Assembly: GCA_045613305.1 (NCBI GenBank)
Contig: JAZLAU010000030.1
Location: 1 to 50,573, forward strand
Reading direction: 5' to 3'
DNA: 50,573 bases
DNA from: SFTJ01 sp045613305
GTDB taxonomy: Bacteria; Bacteroidota; Bacteroidia; Bacteroidales; Muribaculaceae
The position numbers and the translations under genes were made by a program. The notes beneath the pieces are model-generated. The model was not told the DNA's origin. It saw only the letters and a list, made by a program, of their open reading frames with translations, and did not search any database. Within the stretch, counting starts at the first letter, position 1. Each line of letters opens with the position of its first letter. Shown piece after piece: positions 27,088 to 36,359 of this stretch.

Positions 27088-28950
27088 TTAAAATCGGCTA
27101 TTGCCGTATTGTTTTGCTGTTACTGTGGATGATGTGCTTCCATTATACATTTTATAACTCTGTCCCGACAATATACCCGGAGCCGACACCATTATGTTCG
27201 AGCCTGATGTAGACCCACCCGGACGCCAACCTCCGCCTGAGGACCCTCCACTTGAGGAACTATAATTTGCTGGCACTACAAACTCTGTTATGACAGTATC
27301 GCCGTTGGTAACTTTTATGGTCGTTGACGCCGTCACCGAACCGGTTGTCGTTACATAAGCCTGCGTTGAAGTGTTTTTGGTTGGTGTTGCAGCTGAACCA
27401 CCCACCGACAATATTTCTCCTCCTGTGAAATACATCGCATAGCCTTCAGCGGCATCTAAGCCACATTCAGGCGAACGACCACCAAATGCCATCAATTTTC
27501 CGCCCGACACATATAGGTTGTTGTTTGAATCTAATGCGTCGTTATTTGTTGCCACGGCAGTTATTTCACCTCCTTTTATATAGAGATTCTTTGCTGAATT
27601 TATGGCATCGTCATAACTATTTACCACCACCGTACCACCGTTAATTGTTATGTCGGCTTTACTTTCAATGCCTTCTGAGCCTTCTCCTCCCGAAGTATTA
27701 ACATCTATTTTGCCGCCATTAATCTCGAGGTTTAGCGTTGCCTTTATACCCTTTGGCGAACTCGTTATCCTGTTATATGAATATTGCGTTCCTTTTGTTA
27801 CAACCGAAATAACACCGCCATTAATCACTATCAAAGAATCGGCTTTTAAACCCTTACCACCTGCTCCTGTTGAATTAGTAGTTATCGTGCCGCTATTTAT
27901 AACTATATCGGCATCGGTCGAAACGCAAGCGGCCGCCTTTGTGTCCTGGCTTGCGCTGTCATATTCACCGCCTCCGGTTGTAGAGTAACTATACTCTCCA
28001 CCTTCGCCATCGGCACTCTCGCCATACACAATGTCGCTTTCGGCATTTATCGCTTTTGCCGCTACTCCTGCGCACGTTATGCTATGCTTGCCTCCATTAA
28101 GAAGCACCATTCCATTATATTCCTCGTCTTTATCGTCTTTGCTGACTTGAATACCATCGTCACCAACGCCCGATATTGTCACACTGCCTCCATTTTGCAA
28201 AAAATATTGGTTTACATTGAAACCATCTTTCACTGCTTTGTCGACAACTATTTCACACAAACCTTTCTTCACTTTCACATACTCATCACCCCAAAACGCA
28301 TGTGCATAATTGCCGCTGATAGTCAATTTTCCATCTCCGTCAAACTCCGTATGGCCATTTACCATCATTGCCCCTTTACTCACGCCTGAAGTCGTCGTTG
28401 CGCCATCGGCAAGATAGTTCACACTGCCCTCTTTTAAAATCACATCTATACGCTTGCCATTTTCAATGTTTATGGCATAATCGTCGGCATTTGTCAAGTT
28501 AAGGTTGTCAAGCACAAAAGTAGCTTTTAACTCACCATCCATATATAGCGAACCGTCGCTGCTTAATCCGCTCAAAGTATAGGTTATTTCATTAGTTAAC
28601 GAGGCATTTTGTAGCAACTTAACATCTGCACCATCTACTGTCACTGTTAAGTATTGCGCCACATTGCCCGCAACTCGCACTTTGGCAACAGCGCCTTGCC
28701 ACATCACATCCACACTGTTGTCGACCACTTCCGAATCGTCGATAAACATCTCATCTACTTTCGACAACTGAAATTCTTTATTCATAATGGTCAGAGTTGT
28801 GCCGTTGGCATATATCATCTCGCCTGCCTGATTAGCAGGAATGGCATAAGTAACGTCACCCATAACTACATTGATTGTTTGGGCGCTTACACTGGCTCCA
28901 GCAAAAAGGCACAATGCCATAATCATATTTTTTGCACTTATCGGCTTCAT
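27088..28950 (-). CDS. Secreted DUF4353 (carbohydrate-binding-like) beta-helix protein
   Basis: The 620-residue protein has a signal peptide (about 1-23, ending SAQ). A small N-terminal module (about 24-75) contains IPANQAGEMIYANGTTLTI. A long repetitive region (about 100-540) holds units such as ITINGGTVVVNS, LYIKGGEITAVATN and LYVSGGKLMAFGG, the pattern of a right-handed beta-helix in DUF4353. A Ser/Gly-rich linker (SSSSGGSSGGGWRPGG) and a short tail end the protein, and no T9SS C-terminal sorting domain is clear. Function is unknown; glycan binding is the family suggestion. It overlaps the upstream 133-residue gene by 4 bases (ATGA), implying translational coupling. Confidence 0.85.
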   Translation of the reverse strand: MKPISAKNMIMALCLFAGASVSAQTINVVMGDVTYAIPANQAGEMIYANGTTLTIMNKEFQLSKVDEMFIDDSEVVDNSVDVMWQGAVAKVRVAGNVAQYLTVTVDGADVKLLQNASLTNEITYTLSGLSSDGSLYMDGELKATFVLDNLNLTNADDYAINIENGKRIDVILKEGSVNYLADGATTTSGVSKGAMMVNGHTEFDGDGKLTISGNYAHAFWGDEYVKVKKGLCEIVVDKAVKDGFNVNQYFLQNGGSVTISGVGDDGIQVSKDDKDEEYNGMVLLNGGKHSITCAGVAAKAINAESDIVYGESADGEGGEYSYSTTGGGEYDSASQDTKAAACVSTDADIVINSGTITTNSTGAGGKGLKADSLIVINGGVISVVTKGTQYSYNRITSSPKGIKATLNLEINGGKIDVNTSGGEGSEGIESKADITINGGTVVVNSYDDAINSAKNLYIKGGEITAVATNNDALDSNNNLYVSGGKLMAFGGRSPECGLDAAEGYAMYFTGGEILSVGGSAATPTKNTSTQAYVTTTGSVTASTTIKVTNGDTVITEFVVPANYSSSSGGSSGGGWRPGGSTSGSNIMVSAPGILSGQSYKMYNGSTSSTVTAKQYGNSRF

Positions 28951-29348
28951 TTCACCACGAGTTTATAGGTAACCTTATCCGATTTCACAACATACACCCC
29001 TTCTGAAAGACTCGATTGCGCTTTGCAAATATTATCAAATTCGCCCATCTCAATACCGTCAAGACTATAAATCTTCACTTTTCCGTTTCGATTTATATCT
29101 ACGTTTTTAACTGCGCTTTCTGCTTCATTCGAGAAATACATTTTCATCAAATCCGACAAAGCAAACTTCAATTGGGATTCAGCATTTTTTACTACTAAAT
29201 CCCCATTCACAACAGTCATCTTCAAGTTTTCTACCGAAATTGTATTTACTGAACCATTTTTATCGGCAAACGCCAAATAACCATATTTATCACTTGCAGC
29301 CGCTGTCATTGACATGACACTCACCAGCAACAACAACAATTTCTTCAT
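28947..29348 (-). CDS. Small secreted protein with T9SS-like C-terminal module
   Basis: The 133-residue protein has a signal peptide (about 1-19). A short N-terminal module contains ISVENLKMTVVNGDLVVKN and SQLKFALSDLMKMYF. The C-terminal part (about 88-133) has KVKIYSLDGIEMG, LSEGVYVVKSDK and VTYKLVVK, which resembles a type IX secretion sorting domain (type A). Its N-terminal module looks related to that of the following DUF4353 protein. It is the first gene of this two-gene operon, with a candidate promoter at 29383-29414. Confidence 0.75.
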   Translation of the reverse strand: MKKLLLLLVSVMSMTAAASDKYGYLAFADKNGSVNTISVENLKMTVVNGDLVVKNAESQLKFALSDLMKMYFSNEAESAVKNVDINRNGKVKIYSLDGIEMGEFDNICKAQSSLSEGVYVVKSDKVTYKLVVK

Positions 29349-29382
29349 AACACTTTAATTATCAGCTTTATATTATACATAA

Positions 29383-29414
29383 CAAATTTAGCAATAGTAT
29401 TCAACTTTAGCACA
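29383..29414 (-). promoter_or_regulatory. Candidate promoter for the DUF4353 operon
   Basis: On the minus strand TGTG (29411-29414), 20 bases, then TAAATTTG (29383-29390). The -7 box is exact; the -33 box has one mismatch. Confidence 0.55.
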
Positions 29415-29525
29415 CGCAGATTATACACAACTCTAAATTTTGACTACACTCAGTTTAATTTTATGTTTTTTAACCAATAAAACGAACTTCTCTCTAACGA
29501 GTTTAGCACCTTTTTAGCCATATAA

Positions 29526-29556
29526 TTTCATAAATTGACAATTTATAGTAAGTTTG
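29526..29556 (+). promoter_or_regulatory. Candidate promoter for cutC
   Basis: TTTC (29526-29529), 19 bases, then TAAGTTTG (29549-29556), 21 bases before the ATG at 29578. The -7 box is exact. Confidence 0.55.
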
Positions 29557-29577
29557 CAATAAAATCAGAATTCACAT

Positions 29578-30318
29578 ATGAAACCCTACATTCTTGAAGT
29601 ATGCGCAGGCGACATTGATAGTGTTATCGCAGCACAACAAGGCGGCGCCACACGCATTGAACTTTGTTCAGCACTCAGCGAAGGAGGACTTACACCATCT
29701 GCCGGTTTGGTTACTCAAGCCTGCTTGTTAGGAATAACAGTTTTTGCACTAATACGTCCTCGAGGTGGCGACTTTCTTTACTCTCCTGAAGAAGTCGAAA
29801 CTATGGTAACCGACATAAAAATCCTTAAGCAACTTGGTGTGGACGGTGTTGTAATAGGATGCCTTAAAGATGACGGAAGCATCGACATTGATGCTTGCCG
29901 AAAATTAGTTGACGCGGCAAGTGGATTAAACATAACATTCCACCGTGCTTTCGACCGTTGTCGCGACCCCAAAGTGGCACTTGAACAAATCATCGACTTA
30001 GGCTGCAACCGCCTTCTCACTTCCGGACAACAAGCGACGGCAGCCGATGGGGTCGACCTGATTAAAGAACTTGTGCAGCAGGCCAACGGCAGAATATGCA
30101 TCATGCCTGGATGTGGCGTTAATGCTCAAAATGCAGCTCAAATACTGAAATATACGGGCGCTACCGAAATCCATGCTTCGGCAAGCCATAACGTGGCAAG
30201 CCTCATGAAATTTAATCGTGAAGAGGTATACATGGGTGAAAAAGGTGCCAACGAAATGTTGCGGAAAACCACCGATGCCAATGCCGTGAAAGAGATAATT
30301 AAATCTATCACGCTTTAA
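29578..30318 (+). CDS. cutC: CutC family protein (copper homeostasis)
   Basis: The 246-residue protein has the CutC TIM barrel: LEVCAGDIDSVIAAQQGGA, RIELCSALSEGGLTPS, FALIRPRGGDFLYS, VIGCLKDDGSID, ITFHRAFDRCRDP and the closing EIHASAS. Family knowledge: CutC is cytosolic and was linked to copper handling, though its enzymatic role is uncertain. It is monocistronic, convergent with the transglutaminase gene and separated from it by a strong bidirectional terminator. Confidence 0.94.
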   Translation: MKPYILEVCAGDIDSVIAAQQGGATRIELCSALSEGGLTPSAGLVTQACLLGITVFALIRPRGGDFLYSPEEVETMVTDIKILKQLGVDGVVIGCLKDDGSIDIDACRKLVDAASGLNITFHRAFDRCRDPKVALEQIIDLGCNRLLTSGQQATAADGVDLIKELVQQANGRICIMPGCGVNAQNAAQILKYTGATEIHASASHNVASLMKFNREEVYMGEKGANEMLRKTTDANAVKEIIKSITL

Positions 30319-30367
30319 ATACCCCAACTATCAGGGCGACACAACAACTTTTGCTTCATATAAAATG

Positions 30368-30405
30368 AATAGCGGCAAGTGTTTTAATTAACACTTGCCG
30401 CTATT
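30368..30405. terminator. Bidirectional terminator between cutC and the transglutaminase gene
   Basis: A perfect 16-bp inverted repeat (30368-30383 with 30390-30405; AATAGCGGCAAGTGTT and complement) with a 6-base loop. Confidence 0.85.
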
Positions 30406-30429
30406 ATAATATTAAATAACTAACGTGAA

Positions 30430-33051
30430 TTATTTTTCTTGTTCTTCAAGTTTGTGAAGCACATTTATCATTTGCTCACCCAAACCGATTGTATAGCCTT
30501 GTGAAACAAATACTATACGATTAAACGTATCAGCAATAATAAATATTGGGCGTTCGTTTGATTGCAAGTTAAGTGCTTGCTTCACTTCGCCTGCTATTAC
30601 GCCATTAATGTCTGTGCCATAAACCACTGTGTTAGGCAACTTCTTAAATTCTGCATCCTTGTAGCGGCCTGCTGTTTCCTCATCGGCAAATAGCAACATA
30701 ATCTTTTGGCCCCACTTTTCGAAATCGGCTGCATATTGCTCAATGTCGTGTAGAGCATGGTTGCTTGGTTCATGAGTTGGATTGATTAGGCCCAAAATGT
30801 AGAATCCGCGACCTGTGGTCGATAACAACGACTTTTCGCTCTTTGTAGCCAAATCATAATACTTATTTTCACTGTTGAAGTTACCAATCACTTGCACATC
30901 GGCCTGACTTGAGCGTATCACAAGTTCTGTATTAGTGTCCTTATCAGCCTCAATGTTGAAGAAGTTCAATTGTGCCAACACGCCACCATTGCCCAAGCGA
31001 GTGCCTGATGTCATAACATAGTTGCCAATGTCCATCTTTGCACCATTTTTCAAAATCTTGTCATAGCCTTCTTCTGGATAGTTTTGCAATTCTGGGCGGC
31101 CACCTACAATCTTCGACAATGTAAAGTGATAATAATATTTAGGATCATCTAAACGACCTGTAACATTATATGATGTTTGCAATTGACCTTGCTTTGTGAT
31201 TTGCTGCTTGGTTGCTTCAAATTGCACGTCATGCCATTGGTCTTTACCGCTTGCCCATTGCACCTTGCCAGTCACCACATCCTTACGAGCATAGATTCCC
31301 ATAGCACGTGCGCCTGCCACAAAGAAGATGTCGCGCGAGTCGGCGTCGGTGTAACGGTTGTTCCAAACTGTTGTTGGCATCATTCGCAAATTTTGAGGAT
31401 TCCAGTCCTTCACAACCTTAATGTTTTTCTTCACCCAATCGGCCCACTTATATGGATCGGCCTTAAACGAGGCCACATCAAGCGACTTAAAGGCTTCACG
31501 CAAATAGCCCTTATATGGCTCTATCATTTCGTTGTCGATACGTGGATTCATAACATACTCAAAGTAGAACTTTGAATCATCGCCAAGGTCTTCTGTGTTA
31601 TAATAATGGTCATTAAGAACTTCTATCGACACGTCGCGAAGGTCCTTTGCCGAAATAACCGACAAAAGGTTCAATGCCTTAAACTTATTTTCGGCATTTT
31701 GAATAAAGCCTAATATTGTAGCATGGTTACCGCGTGAACCCACAAGATAATAACTTATCTTGTCTTCAGGAAGATTCCACATTCTTGCAAGCGCCTTTGC
31801 CTTTTCTTCGCCTATGAATGTTGCTTCATAAGTGCCGCGCAAAGAGTCTTCATATACGAAACGCTTTTTATTGTTGTCGATTTGCTCTTGAGTCAACGGT
31901 GGAACGGTGTTACGTTCTACTGGTGGAATAAGGTCAAGAGTTATAGTACCTTCATAACCCACATTCTTATCAAGTGTCACCACCACAGTGTCCTGCTTGC
32001 CAACACTCACCTTTGATATGCCAAAAGTGTCGCCCTTCGATGCCCATGCCACCAAATCGCCAAGACCACTATTCACATAAGTATAACCGTTTTTGTCGGT
32101 TTGCTTATGGCACACGGTGTAAAGTTCTGCATAGTTATAAACCTTAAAGTCTACACGAGCCGAAACTGGCTTGCCATTTGCATCAACTGTGCGAACCACT
32201 GCATTTGCTGTTGGAGCATAATTTTCTGTTACATTAATTTCTGTATAGCAATTGCTCTTGCTCATCACATCTTCTGGTCCTTCGTAATGGCCAAACACTT
32301 TAGTATGCATCATCATGCCTCGCGAAGCAGGTGCATTAAACCATCCCAAGTTAAGCACTGGTTCTGGTTCACAAGCACCAAGGAACTGCCACTTGCCGTC
32401 AATCCACACTTCCACCCATGCGTGGTTGTCATCTGTGTGCGCCCATCTTGGTGTGTACACTTGACGGGCAGGAATACCAACTGCGCGCATGGCAGCAACG
32501 CCAAATGTTGACTCTTCGCCACAACGACCAAATGCAGTTTTCACTGATGCCAATGGTGAACTTGTGCGCGAATCGCTTGGTCGATAGGTAACCTTTTCGT
32601 GACACCAGTGGTTCACTTCAAGGGCAGCATCATGCATCGACATGCCTTTTACCCTTTCTTTCAACTCCTCAAAAAACACCTTTCGGCTTTCATCAAGGTT
32701 TTCGTTATTGACGCGCACGGGCAACACAAAATGATAAAATTCTCGGTCTGGAATATCCTTACCCCATGCCATATCGCTACGGGTTCTCAATGCATATTCT
32801 ACATTCATCTTGTAAAAATCCACTGAATAGTCAGTTACGTCGGGCATTGGCATGTAAGCATACAAGAACTTCATTGCCAATTCGGCATCCGAAGATAGCG
32901 ACATTTCATCTACATTTTTCAAGATTGCTGACACCGATTTATCTTTCTTTCGGTCTTTAAAATCTTTTTCTACTGTGTTTTTTAATGTTGCAGTTGCACC
33001 GAGTGCTACCACAAGCATCATTGCAATTAAGAAAATTCGTTTCTTTATCAT
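30430..33051 (-). CDS. Secreted transglutaminase-like protein with degenerate second copy
   Basis: The 873-residue protein has a signal peptide (about 1-22). A transglutaminase core (about 130-230) shows AFGRCGEESTFG with Cys177 and TDDNHAWVEVW with His210. A carboxypeptidase-regulatory-like beta domain (about 275-365) follows. A region at about 530-615 (RYTDADSRDIFFVAGARAMG, DQWHDVQFE) looks like a second transglutaminase-type fold in which the catalytic Cys is absent. The C-terminal part (about 760-873) contains MLLFADEETAG and PIFIIADTFNRIVFVSQGY, which resembles a thioredoxin-like fold without CxxC. Such proteins are probably periplasmic proteases or amidases rather than crosslinkers; the substrate is unknown. 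A TATCTTTG element lies at 33079-33086. Confidence 0.85.
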   Translation of the reverse strand: MIKKRIFLIAMMLVVALGATATLKNTVEKDFKDRKKDKSVSAILKNVDEMSLSSDAELAMKFLYAYMPMPDVTDYSVDFYKMNVEYALRTRSDMAWGKDIPDREFYHFVLPVRVNNENLDESRKVFFEELKERVKGMSMHDAALEVNHWCHEKVTYRPSDSRTSSPLASVKTAFGRCGEESTFGVAAMRAVGIPARQVYTPRWAHTDDNHAWVEVWIDGKWQFLGACEPEPVLNLGWFNAPASRGMMMHTKVFGHYEGPEDVMSKSNCYTEINVTENYAPTANAVVRTVDANGKPVSARVDFKVYNYAELYTVCHKQTDKNGYTYVNSGLGDLVAWASKGDTFGISKVSVGKQDTVVVTLDKNVGYEGTITLDLIPPVERNTVPPLTQEQIDNNKKRFVYEDSLRGTYEATFIGEEKAKALARMWNLPEDKISYYLVGSRGNHATILGFIQNAENKFKALNLLSVISAKDLRDVSIEVLNDHYYNTEDLGDDSKFYFEYVMNPRIDNEMIEPYKGYLREAFKSLDVASFKADPYKWADWVKKNIKVVKDWNPQNLRMMPTTVWNNRYTDADSRDIFFVAGARAMGIYARKDVVTGKVQWASGKDQWHDVQFEATKQQITKQGQLQTSYNVTGRLDDPKYYYHFTLSKIVGGRPELQNYPEEGYDKILKNGAKMDIGNYVMTSGTRLGNGGVLAQLNFFNIEADKDTNTELVIRSSQADVQVIGNFNSENKYYDLATKSEKSLLSTTGRGFYILGLINPTHEPSNHALHDIEQYAADFEKWGQKIMLLFADEETAGRYKDAEFKKLPNTVVYGTDINGVIAGEVKQALNLQSNERPIFIIADTFNRIVFVSQGYTIGLGEQMINVLHKLEEQEK

Positions 33052-33078
33052 CTCAGATTAGTTGTTTTAGGTTTTCTA

Positions 33079-33086
33079 CAAAGATA
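33079..33086 (-). promoter_or_regulatory. Candidate -7 element of the transglutaminase-like gene
   Basis: TATCTTTG on the minus strand, 27 bases upstream of the start at 33051, fits TAnnTTTG. A -33 box is not clear. Confidence 0.45.
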
Positions 33087-33192
33087 CTAAATATTTATCT
33101 TTCTTGATTAACGTCATTGAAATATTTATCGCCACACACTCATTGCATTTTACAGCCAACTACGTTCTTGTGGCACCTGCCTCTCATCTCAA

Positions 33193-33225
33193 CAAAAAAA
33201 CCCGGCAAAATTCTTGCCGGGTTTT
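33193..33225 (-). terminator. Intrinsic terminator after hflX
   Basis: A 12-bp perfect stem (AAAACCCGGCAA with TTGCCGGGTTTT) is followed on the minus strand by a T run. It lies 12 bases after the hflX stop. Confidence 0.88.
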
Positions 33226-33236
33226 CATCACATATA

Positions 33237-34460
33237 TTATTCTTGCAAATCGTCGTATTTCTGAAACAAGAAGTCATTATATGGGAATCGTTCCATATGA
33301 ATTGCTTTTGCCTTTTCGTAAAGCATATTCTTCAATTCCTCTATATTCACCTTTTCTTTAGCCGAGATAAACACACAATTATCGTTCATCTTTGCCATCC
33401 ATGTTTCTTTCAATTCTTCAAGAGGAATGTTTTCTTTAGTGCGCGGTGTCAAATCGTCGGCATCTTTCTCCACATATGAGAAATTATCTATTTTATTAAA
33501 CACCATAATCATCACCTTATTGCTTGCATCGCACACCTCTTGCAGTGTCTTATTCACAATTTCAATCTGCTCGTCAAATTGAGGATGGCTGATGTCAACC
33601 ACATGCACCAAAATATCGGCATCGCGCACCTCATCGAGTGTCGACTTAAACGACTCAATCAACTTGGTTGGCAACTTGCGGATAAATCCTACTGTGTCGG
33701 TAAGCAAAAACGGCAAATTCTCGATAATCACCTTTCGCACTGTTGTGTCGAGTGTCGCAAACAACTTGTTTTCGGCAAACACATCACTCTTGCTGAGCAA
33801 GTTCATCAGAGTAGACTTTCCCACATTAGTGTAGCCCACTAAGGCAATGCGAGTGAGTTTTCCTCTGTTTTTGCGTTGCATAGTCTTTTGCTTGTCGAGG
33901 TCGCGCAAACGCTCTTTCAGTAACGATATCTTATCGAGGATTATACGACGGTCGGTTTCAATCTGCGTTTCACCAGGTCCACGCATACCGATACCACCTC
34001 GCTGGCGCTCAAGGTGCGTCCACATTCGTGTCAATCGAGGCAACAAATATTGATATTGCGCCAATTCAACCTGCATCTTCGCATTCGCTGTTTTTGCACG
34101 CGCTGCAAATATATCGAGAATCAGCGACGTACGGTCAAGAACCTTGGCCTTAACTTCTTTCTCAATAAAAGTCACTTGCTTGGTGGTCAAGTCATCGTCG
34201 AATATAACAAGCGCAATGTCGTTATCCTCTACATATTTTGCTATCTCTTCGAGTTTGCCCTTGCCTACAAACGACGTACGATTAGGGGCATCACATCGCT
34301 GCAAAAATTTCTTCACAGTCACAGCCCCTGCCGTATCGGCCAAAAAAGCCAACTCGTCAAGATATTCGTTTGCCTTTATTTCATTTTGTTGAGGTGTTAT
34401 CAAGCCCACAAGCACTGCGCGCTCGTTTTCCATCTCACTGATAATCTTTGTTTCTATCAT
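33237..34460 (-). CDS. hflX: Ribosome-associated GTPase HflX
   Basis: The 407-residue GTPase binds the 50S subunit and splits stalled or hibernating ribosomes. The N-terminal HflX domain (about 10-180) includes TSFVGKGKLEEI and LPRLTRMWTHLERQRGGIGMRGPGETQIE. The G domain (about 205-370) shows G1 GYTNVGKST, G3 DTVGF and G4 FNKID. It follows lepA after 15 bases, so two translation GTPases are probably co-transcribed. Confidence 0.96.
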   Translation of the reverse strand: MIETKIISEMENERAVLVGLITPQQNEIKANEYLDELAFLADTAGAVTVKKFLQRCDAPNRTSFVGKGKLEEIAKYVEDNDIALVIFDDDLTTKQVTFIEKEVKAKVLDRTSLILDIFAARAKTANAKMQVELAQYQYLLPRLTRMWTHLERQRGGIGMRGPGETQIETDRRIILDKISLLKERLRDLDKQKTMQRKNRGKLTRIALVGYTNVGKSTLMNLLSKSDVFAENKLFATLDTTVRKVIIENLPFLLTDTVGFIRKLPTKLIESFKSTLDEVRDADILVHVVDISHPQFDEQIEIVNKTLQEVCDASNKVMIMVFNKIDNFSYVEKDADDLTPRTKENIPLEELKETWMAKMNDNCVFISAKEKVNIEELKNMLYEKAKAIHMERFPYNDFLFQKYDDLQE

Positions 34461-34475
34461 CTTGATACAACGGTT

Positions 34476-36263
34476 TTAGTCAAGTTTAAGCACTGCCAAG
34501 AAGGCCTTTTGTGGCACTTCCACCGTACCAATTTGCTTCATACGCTTCTTACCTGCCTTCTGCTTTTCGAGCAATTTACGCTTACGGCTCACGTCACCAC
34601 CATAACACTTCGCTGTTACGTCTTTACGCACAGCCTTAATGGTTTCGCGGGCAATAATCTTTGCTCCGATTGCTGCCTGCACCGCAATATCGAATTGCTG
34701 ACGCGGAATCAGTTCCTTAAGTTTCTCACACATTCTGCGACCAAAGCCCACAGCATTGTCAAAGTGGGTCAAGGTGCTTAATGCATCCACAGGTTCGCCA
34801 TTTAGCATAATATCAAGTTTCACCAAACGCGATTCCTTAAACTCGTGTATGTGATAGTCGAACGATGCATATCCCTTTGAGATGCTCTTCAACTTATCAT
34901 AGAAGTCAATCACAATTTCGCCAAGTGGCAAGTCAAAGAATATTTCCACTCGGTTGCCCGAAATATAGTCTTGCTTAACCAACTCACCACGCTTACCCAA
35001 ACACAAGGTCATGATTGGGCCTATATAGTCGGTTACGGTGATGATTGATGCTCTAATATATGGCTCTTCAATTCGGTCGATAAGTGTTGGGTCGGGCAAT
35101 CCGGCAGGATTATGCACCTCATGTTTCTTTCCCTTTTTGTCAAACACATTGTACGACACGTTAGGAACTGTGGTGATAACCTCCATATTAAATTCACGGC
35201 TCAATCGCTCTTGCACAATTTCCATGTGCAACAATCCCAAGAAACCACATCGGAAACCAAAGCCAAGCGCTACCGACGATTCAGGCTGGAATGTTAGCGA
35301 CGCATCGTTGAGTTGCAACTTTTCGAGCGAGGCTCTCAAATTTTCAAAATCTTCGGCATCAATAGGATAAACACCAGCAAACACCATTGGCTTCACTTCC
35401 TGGAATCCTTCAATGGCTTTTTCGCATGGAGTATTAACGTGCGTAATAGTGTCACCCACCTTTACTTCCTTCGATGTCTTTATGCCCGAAATGATGTAAC
35501 CCACATTACCGGCCGACAATTGGCCACGTGGCACCATGTCCATTTTCAAAACCCCTATTTCATCGGCATGATATTGTTTTTCGGTGTTAACAAACTTCAC
35601 AAAATCATCTTTTTTGATTGTGCCGTTAAGAATTTTAAAATATGCAATGATACCTCTGAATGGGTTAAACACTGAGTCGAAAATCAATGCTTGCAATGGC
35701 GCTTCAGGGTCGCCTTGTGGCGCAGGAATGCGTTCAACTATCGCATCGAGCACTTCCTTAATGCCTATGCCGGTCTTTCCGCTTGCTCGCAACACGTCTT
35801 CTGGCTTGCAGCCGAGGAAATCCACTATTTGGTCTTCTACTTCGTCGGGATTTGCACTATCAAGGTCAACCTTGTTAATTACAGGAATAATTTCCAAGTT
35901 GTTGTCGATAGCCATATACAGGTTTGATATGGTTTGCGCTTGAATACCTTGAGAAGCGTCAACTATCAACAACGCACCTTCGCACGCCGCTATCGAACGC
36001 GAAACTTCATACGAAAAGTCAACGTGTCCCGGAGTGTCAATCAAGTTTAGAGTATATTCTTCGCCTTTGTAATTATACTGCATTTGAATGGCATGGCTCT
36101 TGATTGTAATACCTCTTTCTCGTTCAAGATCCATGTCATCGAGCACTTGTGCTTGCAAATCCTTACCTTCTACGGTCTTGGTAAATTCCAACAAACGGTC
36201 GGCAAGTGTGCTCTTACCGTGGTCAATATGGGCTATAATACAAAAGTTTCTTATATTTTTCAT
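34476..36263 (-). CDS. lepA: Elongation factor 4 (LepA)
   Basis: From the ATG at 36263 the protein has 595 residues and starts MKNIRNFCIIAHIDHGKST, the normal LepA beginning; an upstream start at 36299 would add 12 unconserved residues. It is a translational GTPase that acts on stalled or paused ribosomes. Motifs are AHIDHGKST (G1), RGITIKSHA (switch I), DTPGHVDFS (G3) and NKVDL (G4). The C-terminal LepA-specific domain includes AKCYGGDVSRKRKLLEKQKAGKKRM in the last part, quoted only in outline. A TAATTTTG element lies at 36287-36294, and hflX follows. Confidence 0.97.
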   Translation of the reverse strand: MKNIRNFCIIAHIDHGKSTLADRLLEFTKTVEGKDLQAQVLDDMDLERERGITIKSHAIQMQYNYKGEEYTLNLIDTPGHVDFSYEVSRSIAACEGALLIVDASQGIQAQTISNLYMAIDNNLEIIPVINKVDLDSANPDEVEDQIVDFLGCKPEDVLRASGKTGIGIKEVLDAIVERIPAPQGDPEAPLQALIFDSVFNPFRGIIAYFKILNGTIKKDDFVKFVNTEKQYHADEIGVLKMDMVPRGQLSAGNVGYIISGIKTSKEVKVGDTITHVNTPCEKAIEGFQEVKPMVFAGVYPIDAEDFENLRASLEKLQLNDASLTFQPESSVALGFGFRCGFLGLLHMEIVQERLSREFNMEVITTVPNVSYNVFDKKGKKHEVHNPAGLPDPTLIDRIEEPYIRASIITVTDYIGPIMTLCLGKRGELVKQDYISGNRVEIFFDLPLGEIVIDFYDKLKSISKGYASFDYHIHEFKESRLVKLDIMLNGEPVDALSTLTHFDNAVGFGRRMCEKLKELIPRQQFDIAVQAAIGAKIIARETIKAVRKDVTAKCYGGDVSRKRKLLEKQKAGKKRMKQIGTVEVPQKAFLAVLKLD

Positions 36264-36286
36264 CAATTGTCGTTTAATAATTTCTA

Positions 36287-36294
36287 CAAAATTA
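36287..36294 (-). promoter_or_regulatory. Candidate -7 element upstream of lepA
   Basis: TAATTTTG on the minus strand, 24 bases upstream of the lepA ATG. It could be an internal promoter of the lipoprotein-MBL-lepA-hflX group; no -33 box is clear. Confidence 0.4.
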
Positions 36295-36359
36295 ATCAAA
36301 AAAAACGAGATTCTTGTAATAGTCAGTGCAGTAACGCTCTGCTTTGCAATCCAATACTG

